Below, piece by piece: positions 1 to 11,713 of a stretch of 64,000 nucleotides of DNA; position 1 is the stretch's first letter; every line of letters starts with the position of its first letter. Source of the DNA: Kutzneria viridogrisea (GTDB taxonomy: Bacteria > Actinomycetota > Actinomycetes > Mycobacteriales > Pseudonocardiaceae); the NCBI GenBank assembly GCA_014138725.1, contig JACJID010000009.1, forward strand, positions 186,001 to 250,000. The letters run 5' to 3'. A model generated the notes under the pieces. That model was not told the DNA's origin, did no database searches, and worked only from the letters and a program-made list of their open reading frames with translations. Made by a program: the position numbers and the translations under genes.

Positions 1-98
1 CGGAGGTTGAACAGCTCCTCCTTGGACTCCTTCAGACGCAGCACGAGCTCCTCGTCGGTCAGCTCACGCAGCTCCGCGGCGTTGGTGCCCGACGCCAT
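1..98 (-). CDS. rpmC: 50S ribosomal protein L29, 3' end cut by window edge
   Basis: The first 32 codons encode an L29-type N-terminus: an acidic helix rich in E, L and R that begins [19 protein letters not shown]29 sits at the polypeptide exit tunnel of the 50S subunit. The ATG overlaps the rplP stop by one base (TGATG), so the two genes are translationally coupled. It is the last S10-operon gene visible, and the rest lies outside the window. Confidence 0.93.
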   Translation of the reverse strand, partial: MASGTNAAELRELTDEELVLRLKESKEELFNL

Positions 99-517
99 CA
101 GAAGTCACCACCTTCACGCGTGACGATCCGGCACTTCAGCGGCAGCTTGTGGATGGCGCGACGCAGCGCCTCACGAGCAACCGTCTCGTTCGGATAGGTC
201 ATCTCGAACAGCACCCGGCCGGGCTTGACGTTCGCCACCCAGTACTCCGGGGAACCCTTACCGGAACCCATGCGGGTCTCGGCGGGCTTCTTGGTCAGCG
301 GGCGGTCCGGGAAGATGTTGATCCAGACCTTGCCGCCACGGCGGATGTGCCGGTTGATGGCGATACGAGCGGACTCGATCTGCCGGTTGGTCACGTAGGC
401 CGGCTCCAGAGCCTGGATGCCGAACTCGCCGAAGGTGACCTTCGTGCCGCCCTTGGCAGCACCGGACCGCTTGGGGTGGTGCTGCTTGCGGTGCTTGACC
501 CTACGCGGGATGAGCAC
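98..517 (-). CDS. rplP: 50S ribosomal protein L16
   Basis: 139 residues, the usual length for bacterial L16. It opens with the family hallmark [19 protein letters not shown] and has the glycine-rich G-K-G loop near residue 85. L16 binds 23S rRNA near the peptidyl transferase centre and helps organise the A-site tRNA. It lies three bases downstream of rpsC and overlaps rpmC by one base, so it belongs to the S10 operon. Nothing is unusual about it. Confidence 0.98.
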   Translation of the reverse strand: MLIPRRVKHRKQHHPKRSGAAKGGTKVTFGEFGIQALEPAYVTNRQIESARIAINRHIRRGGKVWINIFPDRPLTKKPAETRMGSGKGSPEYWVANVKPGRVLFEMTYPNETVAREALRRAIHKLPLKCRIVTREGGDF

Positions 518-520
518 TAC

Positions 521-1351
521 TCAGCCCTCCCCATTGCCAGAAGTGGTTGCCTCCGCCGAGGGGGCGTCGACAGCGGCCTGAGCCTCGGCCGCGGCACGCC
601 CGGCCTCGGTGCTCGTCGCGGTGGTGCCGGTGGCACCGGAGCGGCGGGCCCGGTTGGGACGCTCACGACGCTGCTGCGGACGGCCCTCGCCGGCCGGGAC
701 GGCGGTCTCGCGGGCGCGGAAGCCCCCGACGATGTCGCCCTTGTAGATCCAGACCTTCACGCCGATGCGGCCGAAGGTCGTCTTGGCCTCGAAGAAGCCG
801 TAGTCGATGTCCGCGCGCAGCGTGTGCAGCGGGACCCGACCCTCGCGGTAGAACTCCGAGCGGGACATCTCGGCGCCGCCGAGACGGCCACCGCACTGCA
901 CCCGGATGCCCTTGACCTGCGGGGAGCGCATGGCCGACTGGATGGCCTTGCGCATCGCGCGGCGGAAGGACACGCGGTTGGACAGCTGCTCGGCGGTGAC
1001 CTGGGCCACCAGCTGGGCGTCCGACTCGGGGTTCTTGACCTCGAGGATGTTCAGCTGGACCTGCTTGGCGGTCAGCTTCTCCAGCTCGCCGCGGATGCGG
1101 TCGGCCTCGGCGCCGCGGCGACCGATGACGATGCCCGGACGAGCGGTGTGGATGTCGACGCGGACCCGGTCACGGGTGCGCTCGATCTCCACCTTCGAGA
1201 TGCCGGCGCGCTCCATGCCGCGGCCCAGCATCTTGCGGATCTTGACGTCCTCCGCCACGTACTCCGCGTACTGCTTGTCGGCGTACCAGCGCGACTTCCA
1301 GTCCGTGGTGATCCCAAGCCGGAAGCCGTGCGGGTTGATCTTCTGACCCAC
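521..1351 (-). CDS. rpsC: 30S ribosomal protein S3
   Basis: 276 residues with a GTG start ([14 protein letters not shown]) that overlaps the rplV stop as TAGTG. The KH RNA-binding domain contains [14 protein letters not shown] near residues 78-91, followed by the S3 C-terminal domain to about residue 210. S3 forms part of the mRNA entry tunnel of the 30S subunit. After residue 215 there is a low-complexity R-, A- and E-rich tail of about 60 residues. Such tails are usual in actinobacterial S3 and are probably disordered. Confidence 0.98.
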   Translation of the reverse strand: MGQKINPHGFRLGITTDWKSRWYADKQYAEYVAEDVKIRKMLGRGMERAGISKVEIERTRDRVRVDIHTARPGIVIGRRGAEADRIRGELEKLTAKQVQLNILEVKNPESDAQLVAQVTAEQLSNRVSFRRAMRKAIQSAMRSPQVKGIRVQCGGRLGGAEMSRSEFYREGRVPLHTLRADIDYGFFEAKTTFGRIGVKVWIYKGDIVGGFRARETAVPAGEGRPQQRRERPNRARRSGATGTTATSTEAGRAAAEAQAAVDAPSAEATTSGNGEG

Positions 1352-1776
1352 TAGCGGGCACTCCCCTTCGCACTGGTCTTGGTGCGAGACTTGCCGGCCT
1401 TCTTCTCAACCTGGCGGGACTCGACCTCGATCGTGATGTGGCTCGTACGCTTGCGGATCCGGTACGCACGACCCTGGGCGCGCGGGCGGAACCTCTTCAG
1501 CGTCGGCCCCTCATCCACGTACGCGCTGCTCACCCAGAGGGTGTCAGGGTCGAGGCTGAGGTTGTTCTCGGCGTTGGCCATGGCACTCGCGAGCACCTTT
1601 GCCACCGGCTCACTGGCCGCCTGCGGCGCGAACTGGAGCACCGCCAGAGCTTCCTGCGCGTTGCGGCCCCTGATGAGGTCGACCACGCGACGCGCCTTCA
1701 TGGCGGTCAGGCGGACGTAGCGGGCCCGCGCCACGGCGCGCGGCAGTTCTTCCGCGCCGGTCGCGTTGTTACCCAT
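1351..1776 (-). CDS. rplV: 50S ribosomal protein L22
   Basis: 141 residues. The L22 core ([20 protein letters not shown], residues about 16-35) is followed by the hairpin-loop region with [20 protein letters not shown], which lines the exit tunnel and is the classical macrolide-contact loop. A 15-residue N-terminal and a K/S-rich C-terminal extension flank the core. The start is ATG; rpsS ends 29 bases upstream, and the rpsC start overlaps the stop. Confidence 0.98.
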   Translation of the reverse strand: MGNNATGAEELPRAVARARYVRLTAMKARRVVDLIRGRNAQEALAVLQFAPQAASEPVAKVLASAMANAENNLSLDPDTLWVSSAYVDEGPTLKRFRPRAQGRAYRIRKRTSHITIEVESRQVEKKAGKSRTKTSAKGSAR

Positions 1777-1805
1777 CGCTTCTTATCCCTTGCTTCCTGG
1801 CCCGC

Positions 1806-2087
1806 TCAGCGGCGGCGCGACTTCCGGTCGTCCTTGATGTGACCCTTGAAGGTCCTCGTCGGGGCGAACTCCCCCAACTTGTGACCCACCATGGCCTCGC
1901 TGACGAACACCGGAACGTGCTTGCGGCCGTCGTGCACCGCGATGGTGTGCCCCAGCATGTCGGGGATGATCGTCGACCGGCGGGACCAGGTCTTGATCAC
2001 GGTCTTCTTGCCCGACTCGTTGAGCGTGTCCACCTTCTTGAGCAGGTGGTGGTCAACGAAGGGGCCCTTCTTCAGGCTGCGTGGCAT
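1806..2087 (-). CDS. rpsS: 30S ribosomal protein S19
   Basis: 93 residues beginning [20 protein letters not shown], the diagnostic S19 N-terminus. The central motif includes [20 protein letters not shown]19 lies in the head of the 30S subunit next to S13 and contacts the A-site finger. It is 18 bases downstream of rplB in the S10 operon. Length and sequence are entirely ordinary. Confidence 0.98.
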   Translation of the reverse strand: MPRSLKKGPFVDHHLLKKVDTLNESGKKTVIKTWSRRSTIIPDMLGHTIAVHDGRKHVPVFVSEAMVGHKLGEFAPTRTFKGHIKDDRKSRRR

Positions 2088-2105
2088 CCTTCACTCCCTT
2101 CCTGC

Positions 2106-2939
2106 TCAGCGCTTCTTACCGGTGCGACGACGCCGGACGATGAGCTTGTCGCTTGCCTTGCGGCGGCGGGTACGACCTTCGGGCTTACCAGCGGGGTTCA
2201 CCGGGTGGCGACCACCGGAGGTCTTGCCCTCACCACCACCGTGCGGGTGGTCGACCGGGTTCATGGCGACACCACGCACCGTGGGCTTGCGGCCCTTCCA
2301 GCGCATGCGGCCTGCCTTGCCCCAGTTGATGTTGGCGTGCTCGGAGTTGCCGACCTCGCCGACCGTGGCGCGGCAGCGCACGTCCACGTTGCGGATCTCG
2401 CCCGAGGGCATCCGCAGCTGGGCGTACGGGCCGTCCTTGGCCACCAGCTGGACCCGGGCGCCGGCGGAGCGGGCGATCTTCGCGCCGCCACCGGGGCGGA
2501 GCTCGATCGCGTGCACCACGGTGCCGACCGGGATGTTGCGCAGCGGCAGGTTGTTGCCCGGCTTGATGTCGGCGCGGGGGCCGTTCTCGATGCGGTCGCC
2601 CTGGCTGAGCTTGTTCGGGGCGATGATGTAGCGCTTCTCGCCGTCCGCGTAGTGCAGCAGCGCGATGCGGGCGGTCCGGTTCGGGTCGTACTCGATGTGA
2701 GCGACCTTGGCGGGCACGCCGTCCTTGTCAGCGCGGCGGAAGTCGATCAGGCGGTAGGCCCGCTTGTGGCCGCCACCCTTGTGCCGCGTGGTGATCTTGC
2801 CGTGCGCGTTGCGACCGCCGCGTCCGTGCAGCGGGCGCACGAGCGACTTCTCCGGCGTCGACCGAGTGATCTCGGCGAAGTCGGACACGCTCGCACCACG
2901 ACGGCCAGGCGTCGTCGGCTTGTACTTGCGAATGCCCAT
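2106..2939 (-). CDS. rplB: 50S ribosomal protein L2
   Basis: 277 residues. It has the L2 OB-fold and SH3-like domains and the conserved C-terminal motif around [14 protein letters not shown] (about residues 224-237), whose histidine is needed for peptidyl transferase centre assembly. The basic tail [16 protein letters not shown] is typical. L2 is a primary 23S rRNA-binding protein that bridges the subunits. The gene is 22 bases downstream of rplW in the S10 operon. Confidence 0.98.
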   Translation of the reverse strand: MGIRKYKPTTPGRRGASVSDFAEITRSTPEKSLVRPLHGRGGRNAHGKITTRHKGGGHKRAYRLIDFRRADKDGVPAKVAHIEYDPNRTARIALLHYADGEKRYIIAPNKLSQGDRIENGPRADIKPGNNLPLRNIPVGTVVHAIELRPGGGAKIARSAGARVQLVAKDGPYAQLRMPSGEIRNVDVRCRATVGEVGNSEHANINWGKAGRMRWKGRKPTVRGVAMNPVDHPHGGGEGKTSGGRHPVNPAGKPEGRTRRRKASDKLIVRRRRTGKKR

Positions 2940-2961
2940 CTCTACGCAGTCCTCGTCGTCA

Positions 2962-3261
2962 TCAGGCGGTCGGGCCGCCGAAGATCTCGATCGCCTTGCT
3001 CTCCGGGGAGAGCGTGACGATCGCGCGCTTCGTGTCCTTGCGCTTGCCGAAACCGGACTTGGTCCGCTTCCGCTTGCCCTGGCGGTTGATCGTGTTCACG
3101 CTCAGGACCTTGACGCCGAAGACCTTCTCGACCGCGATCTTGATCTCGGTCTTGTTGGCACGCGGGTCCACCAGGAAGGTGTACTTGTTCTCCTCGAGAA
3201 GGCTGTAGCTCTTCTCGGAGATCACCGGAGCGCGCAGGATGTCCCGCGGGTCGGGGATCAC
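2962..3261 (-). CDS. rplW: 50S ribosomal protein L23
   Basis: 99 residues with a GTG start, reading [24 protein letters not shown]. The [13 protein letters not shown] motif identifies L23. This protein is at the exit-tunnel rim and is the docking site for trigger factor and SRP. The GTG overlaps the rplD stop by four bases (GTGA), giving translational coupling. Length matches actinobacterial L23. Confidence 0.98.
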   Translation of the reverse strand: MIPDPRDILRAPVISEKSYSLLEENKYTFLVDPRANKTEIKIAVEKVFGVKVLSVNTINRQGKRKRTKSGFGKRKDTKRAIVTLSPESKAIEIFGGPTA

Positions 3262-3944
3262 TTGGCGGTCTCCTCACTGATCTCGGAGGAACGCGCGGAA
3301 GCGGTCACCGAGCGGCCCTTGGCGGGGCCGGCGACGAACAGCTCGTACGCGTCCTTGGTGAACACCACGTCGTCGTTGACGAGCACGTCGTAGGTGTTGA
3401 GCTGGTCAGGCGCGATCGGGTGCACGTTGCCCAGGTTGCGCACGCTCAGCCAGTCCTGCTCCTGGAAGCGGCCCAGCACCACCAGCGTGCGGCGGGACTC
3501 GGTCAGCGCCTCCAGGGCGATGCGCGCGGCCTTGGTGGAGGGCTTGTCGCCCTCGACCAGCGAGGTGACCACGTGCACGCGGCCGGCGCGGGCCCGGTCG
3601 GAGAGGGCACCGCGCAGGGCGGCGGCCTTCATCTTCTTGGGGGTCCGCTGGGAGTAGTCGCGCGGCTGCGGGCCGTGCACCACGCCACCACCGGTGAACT
3701 GCGGCGCGCGGGTCGAACCCTGGCGGGCCCGGCCGGTGCCCTTCTGCCGGTACGGCTTCTTGCCGCCACCGGAGACCTCACCGCGGGTCTTGGTGCTGTG
3801 CGTGCCCTGGCGGGCGGCGGCCAGCTGGGCCACCACGACCTGGTGCATCAGCGGGATGTTGGCCTGCGCGTCGAACAGCTCGGCGGGCAGCTCGACGCTG
3901 CCGTCGGTGCTGCCGTTCGGGGTGCGAACGTCCAGGGTGGTCAT
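3258..3944 (-). CDS. rplD: 50S ribosomal protein L4
   Basis: 228 residues. The long extended loop ([22 protein letters not shown], residues about 55-76) that reaches into the exit tunnel is intact, and the globular alpha/beta part follows. L4 is the autogenous repressor of the S10 operon in E. coli; whether it acts on this leader is not known. Its start overlaps the rplC stop by one base. The C-terminal tail after residue 210 is variable. Confidence 0.98.
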   Translation of the reverse strand: MTTLDVRTPNGSTDGSVELPAELFDAQANIPLMHQVVVAQLAAARQGTHSTKTRGEVSGGGKKPYRQKGTGRARQGSTRAPQFTGGGVVHGPQPRDYSQRTPKKMKAAALRGALSDRARAGRVHVVTSLVEGDKPSTKAARIALEALTESRRTLVVLGRFQEQDWLSVRNLGNVHPIAPDQLNTYDVLVNDDVVFTKDAYELFVAGPAKGRSVTASARSSEISEETAK

Positions 3945-4594
3945 CAGGCACCGCCCTTCGCGGCCGTCTTGACGAACACCAGGCCGCCCTTGGGGCCGGG
4001 GATGGCGCCCTTGATGAGCAGCAGGCCGGAGTCGGCCTCCACCCGGTGCACGGTCAGGTTCTGGGTGGTCACGCGGGCCGAGCCCATGCGACCCGCCATG
4101 CGCAGGCCCTTGAACACGCGGCCCGGGGTGGCGCAGCCACCGATGGAGCCGGGCGAGCGGTGCTTGCGCTGCGTGCCGTGGCTGGCGCCAAGGCCCTTGA
4201 AGCCGTGACGCTTCATGACACCGGCGTTGCCCTTGCCCTTGCTGGTGCCGACGACGTCGACCACGGTGCCCTCGGGGAACACCTCAGCGGTGATCTCCTG
4301 GCCCAGCTCGTAGCTGTCCGCGTCGACCGTGCGCAGCTCGGCGACGTGCCGCCGCGGCGTGACGCCGGCCTTCGCGAAGTGGCCCGTCTCCGGCTTGTTG
4401 ACCTTGCGCGGGTCGATGGCGCCGAAGGCCAGCTGAACGGCCGAGTAGCCGTCCTTCTCAGTGGTACGGATCTGGGTGACCACGTTCGGCCCGGCCTTGA
4501 CGACGGTCACCGGCACGATGCGGTTCTTGTCGTCGAAGACCTGGGTCATACCGAGCTTGGTGCCCAGGATCCCCTTGATCTGCTTGTCAGACAT
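3944..4594 (-). CDS. rplC: 50S ribosomal protein L3
   Basis: 216 residues. It starts [22 protein letters not shown], a clear L3 signature, and contains the tunnel-proximal loop [21 protein letters not shown] around residues 128-148. L3 nucleates 50S assembly and its loop approaches the peptidyl transferase centre. The gene is second in the S10 operon, 33 bases after rpsJ, and overlaps rplD by one base. Confidence 0.98.
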   Translation of the reverse strand: MSDKQIKGILGTKLGMTQVFDDKNRIVPVTVVKAGPNVVTQIRTTEKDGYSAVQLAFGAIDPRKVNKPETGHFAKAGVTPRRHVAELRTVDADSYELGQEITAEVFPEGTVVDVVGTSKGKGNAGVMKRHGFKGLGASHGTQRKHRSPGSIGGCATPGRVFKGLRMAGRMGSARVTTQNLTVHRVEADSGLLLIKGAIPGPKGGLVFVKTAAKGGA

Positions 4595-4627
4595 GGGTCT
4601 CGTTACTCTCCGCCGCTCGCCGCGCGC

Positions 4628-4933
4628 TTACTGGATGTTGACGTCGACGCTGGCCGGCAGGTCGATGCGCATGAGCGCGTCCACCGTCTTCGGCGTCGGG
4701 TCGAGGATGTCGATCAGGCGCTTGTGCGTGCGCATCTCGAAGTGCTCGCGCGAGTCCTTGTACTTGTGCGGCGAGCGAATGACGCAGTAGACGTTCTTCT
4801 CGGTCGGCAGCGGCACCGGCCCGACGACCCGGGCGCCGGTGCGCGTCACGGTCTCGACGATCTTGCGCGCGGACGCGTCGATCGCCTCGTGGTCGTAGGC
4901 CTTGAGCCGGATGCGGATCTTCTGTCCCGCCAT
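4628..4933 (-). CDS. rpsJ: 30S ribosomal protein S10
   Basis: 101 residues, [19 protein letters not shown], typical of S10/NusE. The protein is in the 30S head and is also the NusG/NusB partner in antitermination complexes. It is the first gene of the operon. A 436-base leader without another gene separates it from tuf, so the operon is transcribed separately from the str operon. Confidence 0.98.
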   Translation of the reverse strand: MAGQKIRIRLKAYDHEAIDASARKIVETVTRTGARVVGPVPLPTEKNVYCVIRSPHKYKDSREHFEMRTHKRLIDILDPTPKTVDALMRIDLPASVDVNIQ

Positions 4934-5332
4934 GATGGCTTGCCGTTCCTCTTCTCGTACCGCTGCGGGCTAACTCGTGATGGCCCGGGGCCCAGCTGGC
5001 TGTGCCGCTCCCCTATTCACGAGTCAATGTCTTTCGGGTGCCGGGGTCTCCGGTCCACGCGGTCGGGCGTGTCGCCCTACTGGCACATACCGGTCCCAAG
5101 AACGAACTCTCGCACTCGGGAGGGGTCCGGACAGACCCTGTGCACCCTGACTCAGCCTTTGCAGACTGCCCACACTCGATGCAGTGTGTCCCCTTGCGGG
5201 CTTCAGGGCGCCGGCTCCTCGTGGCGGGGCGGCTGGGACGCGAGACAATCAGCGACCAGCCGCCCACGCAACGAGCAACCCGTTAAGGATGCCACACCGA
5301 GGCGTGGCGGACCAAATCGGGGCCAGCGAAGT
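4934..5332 (-). promoter_or_regulatory. S10 operon promoter/leader region
   Basis: This stretch contains no supportable gene. Short frames in it lack family features and conflict with each other. It must hold the S10 promoter and a long 5' leader, but I could not assign a convincing -35/-10 pair. Two structured elements are visible: a 17-nt hairpin shared with the rpsL leader (5061-5077), and an 8-bp inverted repeat ACTCGTGA/TCACGAGT (4973-4980 and 5017-5024) close to the rpsJ start. Confidence 0.6.
5061..5077 (-). promoter_or_regulatory. Leader hairpin shared with rpsL leader (copy 1)
   Basis: On the transcript strand the sequence reads GGGCGACACGCCCGACC: a five-base-pair GGGCG/CGCCC stem with an ACA loop, followed by GACC. 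It is 128 bases upstream of rpsJ. The identical 17 bases occur 84 bases upstream of rpsL at 9821-9837. A shared regulatory or processing role is inferred, not shown. Confidence 0.6.
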
Positions 5333-5361
5333 GAGGGCCAGGTAACAGGTACCTGGCCCTC
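5333..5361 (-). terminator. tuf / str-operon terminator hairpin
   Basis: A perfect 12-bp inverted repeat (GAGGGCCAGGTA / TACCTGGCCCTC) with a five-base loop begins 8 bases after the tuf stop codon. No U-tract follows, which is common for actinobacterial terminators. It closes the str operon before the S10 leader. Confidence 0.85.
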
Positions 5362-5369
5362 GGCTTCAA

Positions 5370-6563
<1,194 letters not shown>

Positions 6564-6711
6564 TGGATTGTCCTCCTGGACTTGTGATGCTTCCGCCGCG
6601 TGCGTCGTGCTTGTGGGTTCGCCGCAGCGGGTTGGGTCATCAGGGTCGGTTGTGCGGACCCTGGGGGAGAACCCCAGAGAGCCGCTGAATGCGGTGCTCC
6701 GGTTGAGGGGG

Positions 6712-8811
<2,100 letters not shown>

Positions 8812-8892
8812 GAGTCTCGTCCTTGCTTTAGTACGGCAAAAGTCACTGTGGGCAGTGGCGCCGATCCAGGGCGGCAGGGGTGCCGCCCCGAA

Positions 8893-9363
8893 TCACCAGC
8901 GGTAGTGCGCGAAGGCCTTGTTCGACTCGGCCATCTTGTGAGTGTCCTCGCGGCGCTTGACGCTCGCACCGAGGCCGTTGCTGGCGTCCAGCAACTCGTT
9001 CATCAGGCGCTCGATCATCGTCTTCTCACGGCGCTGCCGGGAGTAGGCGATCAGCCAGCGCATGGCCAGCGTGGTCGAGCGGCCGGGCTTGACCTCGATC
9101 GGCACCTGGTAGGTGGCGCCACCGACACGGCGGCTCTTCACCTCGAGGGCCGGCTTCACGTTGTCCAGCGCACGCTTGAGCGTGACCACCGGGTCCGTGC
9201 CGGTCTTCTCGCGAGCGCCCTCGAGGGCGTTGTACACGATCTTCTCGGCGACGGAGCGCTTGCCGTCGACCAGCACCTTGTTGATCAGCTGGGTCACCAG
9301 CGGGGAGCTGTAGACCGGGTCAGAGATCAGCGGCCGCTTCGGGGCCGGGCCCTTGCGGGGCAT
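8893..9363 (-). CDS. rpsG: 30S ribosomal protein S7
   Basis: 156 residues, [20 protein letters not shown], the exact S7 length. It has the conserved helix [30 protein letters not shown] region and the C-terminal [15 protein letters not shown]7 nucleates the 30S head and lies at the E site. Its ATG overlaps the rpsL stop by one base (TGATG), so the pair is coupled. Confidence 0.98.
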   Translation of the reverse strand: MPRKGPAPKRPLISDPVYSSPLVTQLINKVLVDGKRSVAEKIVYNALEGAREKTGTDPVVTLKRALDNVKPALEVKSRRVGGATYQVPIEVKPGRSTTLAMRWLIAYSRQRREKTMIERLMNELLDASNGLGASVKRREDTHKMAESNKAFAHYRW

Positions 9364-9737
9364 CAGCTCTTCTCCTTCTTCGCGCCGTAGCGGCTGCGAG
9401 CCTGCTTGCGGTTCTTCACGCCCTGGGTGTCCAGCGAGCCACGGATGATCTTGTAGCGGACACCGGGGAGGTCCTTCACACGGCCACCGCGAACGAGCAC
9501 CATCGAGTGCTCCTGCAGGTTGTGGCCCTCACCGGGGATGTAGGCCGTGACCTCGATCCCGCTGGTCAGCTTCACACGGGCGACCTTGCGCAGCGCCGAG
9601 TTCGGCTTCTTGGGCGTAGTGGTGTAGACGCGGGTGCACACGCCGCGCCGCTGCGGGCTCCCCTTGAGAGCCGCGGTCTTGGTCTTCGCGACCTTGTCCT
9701 GGCGGCCCTTGCGGACCAGCTGCTGGATCGTGGGCAT
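9363..9737 (-). CDS. rpsL: 30S ribosomal protein S12
   Basis: 124 residues, [16 protein letters not shown]. The upstream open frame is longer, but this ATG gives the universal S12 N-terminus, so I chose it. Lys43 (in TTPKKPNSA) and Lys88 (in GGRVKDLPG), the residues changed in streptomycin-resistant strains, are both wild type. S12 monitors codon-anticodon pairing. It heads the str operon; the promoter lies at 9976-10005 and gives a leader of about 230 bases. Confidence 0.99.
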   Translation of the reverse strand: MPTIQQLVRKGRQDKVAKTKTAALKGSPQRRGVCTRVYTTTPKKPNSALRKVARVKLTSGIEVTAYIPGEGHNLQEHSMVLVRGGRVKDLPGVRYKIIRGSLDTQGVKNRKQARSRYGAKKEKS

Positions 9738-9820
9738 AGACCGGCTGCTTCTTCCGTTCGCGTCTTGGTGCCTTTGACCAGCACCGCTGACTCTGTGTAC
9801 TTGGGACCTCCGCCCCCCGA

Positions 9821-9837
9821 GGTCGGGCGTGTCGCCC
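9821..9837 (-). promoter_or_regulatory. Leader hairpin shared with rpsJ leader (copy 2)
   Basis: Transcript-strand sequence GGGCGACACGCCCGACC, identical over 17 bases to 5061-5077. It is 84 bases upstream of the rpsL start and downstream of the predicted transcription start near 9969, so it should be in the mRNA leader. It may be an RNA control element common to both ribosomal operons. Confidence 0.6.
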
Positions 9838-9975
9838 GCTTCTCGGACCCGCGAGAGACCAACTCTACGTCCCAGCGGATTCCGGAGGACTCTCGCCGCG
9901 GTCGCGGAGGGGGAGTACGAGACCACCCCTCACAGGCACGCGGAGCGGCCCGACATGGGTCGGGCACGGATAACA

Positions 9976-10005
9976 AAGATACCCGCCCCGGCGCCCAGGG
10001 GTCAA
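9976..10005 (-). promoter_or_regulatory. str operon promoter
   Basis: The minus strand reads TTGACC, an 18-base spacer, then TATCTT, a good housekeeping-sigma match. The transcription start is expected near 9969. The rest of the 552-base divergent gap (9738-10289) holds the rpsL leader and, at 10140-10270, a comparatively AT-rich stretch that probably drives the plus-strand YbaB-like gene. No other gene is supported there. Confidence 0.75.
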
Positions 10006-10289
10006 AACGGGGGCCTCGCAGGCGTGCACGGGGCCGTGTTCAGCCTGCCGCAGCGGGCCGCCGACCGCCACGTCGGTCACCTGGTCGAGTGGCGGCTGTC
10101 ACGCGCGGCCCCCGTCGGCGTTCTGACACTCAGCGGCACTTTGGCCGCGTCAATACCCCAACAAGGTAATTGCCAAGCAGTGCGGTGCGCAAATGCACCG
10201 GTTCGCGAGACACGACTCGACCGCATGCGGTATGCCTGGTTTTCCGAGGCAACCTCGCCTGCGGTACGGCATGACGGAGCGACGGGGAC

Positions 10290-10880
10290 ATGAACCAGGA
10301 CACCGGGGCGCGTATTACCGCGTTCCAGGAAAGTGTGAAGCGTGCGGAAAAGGACGTCGAGCGCTACTCGGTGATGCAGGAGGAGATCGTCGCCATCGAG
10401 GTGGTGGAGAACTCCCGCGAGGGCGCGGTGACCGTGGTGGCCGGTCCGTCCGGCGCGGTGCGCTCGATCACGATCACACCGGCGGGCATGCGGCTGAGCC
10501 CGCAGGCGCTCTCCCAGTCGGTCACCAGGACCGTGCAGCAGGGCATGGCAGCGGCGGCGCGCAAGCAGGCGGAGATCGTTCAGCGGTACGTCGGTGATCG
10601 CACCGACATCCTGGACAAGGTCACCAAGTTGCAGGAGGAGCTGGCCAATCCCCCTGCACCGCAAGAGGATTCCTGGACGGCACGTGCCGAGCCCCCGGTG
10701 CGGCGGCCGCAGGCACCCGCCCCGCAGGCCCCACAGGCCCGGCGTCCCGCCCCCGCCGAGGAGGAGCCCTCAGGCAGCTTCATGGTCACCGGGAGGCAGT
10801 CCGGCCCCGCACAGCCCGCCGCGCCCGCCCGGCGTGAGGACGAGGACGCGGTCTACCGGTTCGGCGCTGAGGAGTACTGA
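10290..10880 (+). CDS. YbaB/EbfC-family protein of a T7SS-type cassette
   Basis: 196 residues. Residues 1-120 resemble the YbaB/EbfC nucleoid-associated fold: an N-terminal amphipathic helix, a beta-hairpin (GAVTVVAGPSGAVRSITITP) and a long C-terminal helix. A P-, A- and Q-rich, probably disordered tail follows. Start ATG has GGGG five bases upstream. In Actinobacteria, YbaB-like proteins often accompany WXG/EspC-type secreted-protein genes, as here. Its stop overlaps the next ATG by one base. DNA binding is a family property; a secretion-linked role is inference. Confidence 0.8.
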   Translation: MNQDTGARITAFQESVKRAEKDVERYSVMQEEIVAIEVVENSREGAVTVVAGPSGAVRSITITPAGMRLSPQALSQSVTRTVQQGMAAAARKQAEIVQRYVGDRTDILDKVTKLQEELANPPAPQEDSWTARAEPPVRRPQAPAPQAPQARRPAPAEEEPSGSFMVTGRQSGPAQPAAPARREDEDAVYRFGAEEY

Positions 10881-11713
10881 TGAGCGGCTCCTTCCAGGTC
10901 GACCACGAACAGCTGGCGCAATGCGGCCAGCGCGTCTCGGCGATGTCCTCACAGGCGCAATCACTGCACGGCCGCGCCACCTCGGCAGAGGTCCCTTCAC
11001 GCTCCTGGGGCCTGCTCGGGGAATTGACAACGCACAGCCGCTACTCGGAAATGCAGAACCAGCTGACCGATCACCTCGGCGCGATGACAACGGGTCTGCA
11101 CAACGCGGGCAGCAAGATCTCCGGTGCGGCCGAGTTGTACAAATCCACCGATGAGGAGCACAAGAGGGAACTGGACAGGATCGGCGAGAAGGAGAACAGC
11201 AAGCCGCCGGAGCACACCGGTGGCGGCCCCACCGAGAGCGGTACCGGCGGGGACACCGGTACGGGTGGGGGTGGCGGCCACCACCCGAGCGGGGGGCACG
11301 GTCCGGTGGGCGCGGGCGAGAAGCCGCACCCGCCCGTGAGCAACCCCACGGGCGCACAGACCGCGGCGGCCGACGCGGCCAAGGCGGCAGCGGCCAGGGC
11401 TGCGGCCGAGGCGGCAGCCAGGGCCGGGGAGCACGTCGCGGGCGGCACGTCCCCCACGCACGGGAAGATCACCGTCGAGGTGGAGGGCGGCGGCCCGGTC
11501 ACCGTGGAGGTCACCGGGGAGGCCGCGGAAGAGGTCGAGGTCAAGGGCGACATCCGGCAGGCGGGCGGCGCCACGGAGCACCTCGACGTGCACGCGCGGA
11601 CCGACGCCTCGGGCCACGCCAAGGTCGCGCTCAAGGGTGACGACCAGTTCCAGCACCTCAGCGGCACGCTCGACGTGCCCGCGGCCGAGCAACGGAAGGG
11701 GCAGCGGGCATGA
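10880..11713 (+). CDS. EspC/WXG100-like putative type VII secretion substrate
   Basis: 277 residues. The first 100 residues form a helical hairpin typical of EspC/WXG100-type proteins (FQVDHEQLAQCGQRVSAMSSQ..., then ...AAELYKSTDEEHKREL). From about residue 110 to 175 is a G-, H- and P-rich linker and an alanine-rich helix. Residues 185-277 are a beta-rich, acidic region (KITVEVEGGGPVTVEVTGE). There is no signal peptide, which fits T7SS export. It overlaps its neighbours by 1 and 4 bases, so all three genes are one unit. No secretion machinery is in the window. Confidence 0.75.
   Translation: MSGSFQVDHEQLAQCGQRVSAMSSQAQSLHGRATSAEVPSRSWGLLGELTTHSRYSEMQNQLTDHLGAMTTGLHNAGSKISGAAELYKSTDEEHKRELDRIGEKENSKPPEHTGGGPTESGTGGDTGTGGGGGHHPSGGHGPVGAGEKPHPPVSNPTGAQTAAADAAKAAAARAAAEAAARAGEHVAGGTSPTHGKITVEVEGGGPVTVEVTGEAAEEVEVKGDIRQAGGATEHLDVHARTDASGHAKVALKGDDQFQHLSGTLDVPAAEQRKGQRA

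Noticed and set aside
149..1354. 401-codon plus-strand open frame opposite rpsC and rplP
   Set aside because: It is antisense to conserved ribosomal genes; its L-, G- and A-rich composition is the complement effect of high-GC codon use. No start signal.
4934..5332. Short plus- and minus-strand frames (84-94 codons) in the S10 leader
   Set aside because: No Shine-Dalgarno, mutually exclusive, no recognisable sequence; the region is a known leader position.
9738..10289. Plus-strand frames of 150-220 codons across the rpsL leader
   Set aside because: They cross the str promoter and shared hairpin and look like random translation. No start signals.
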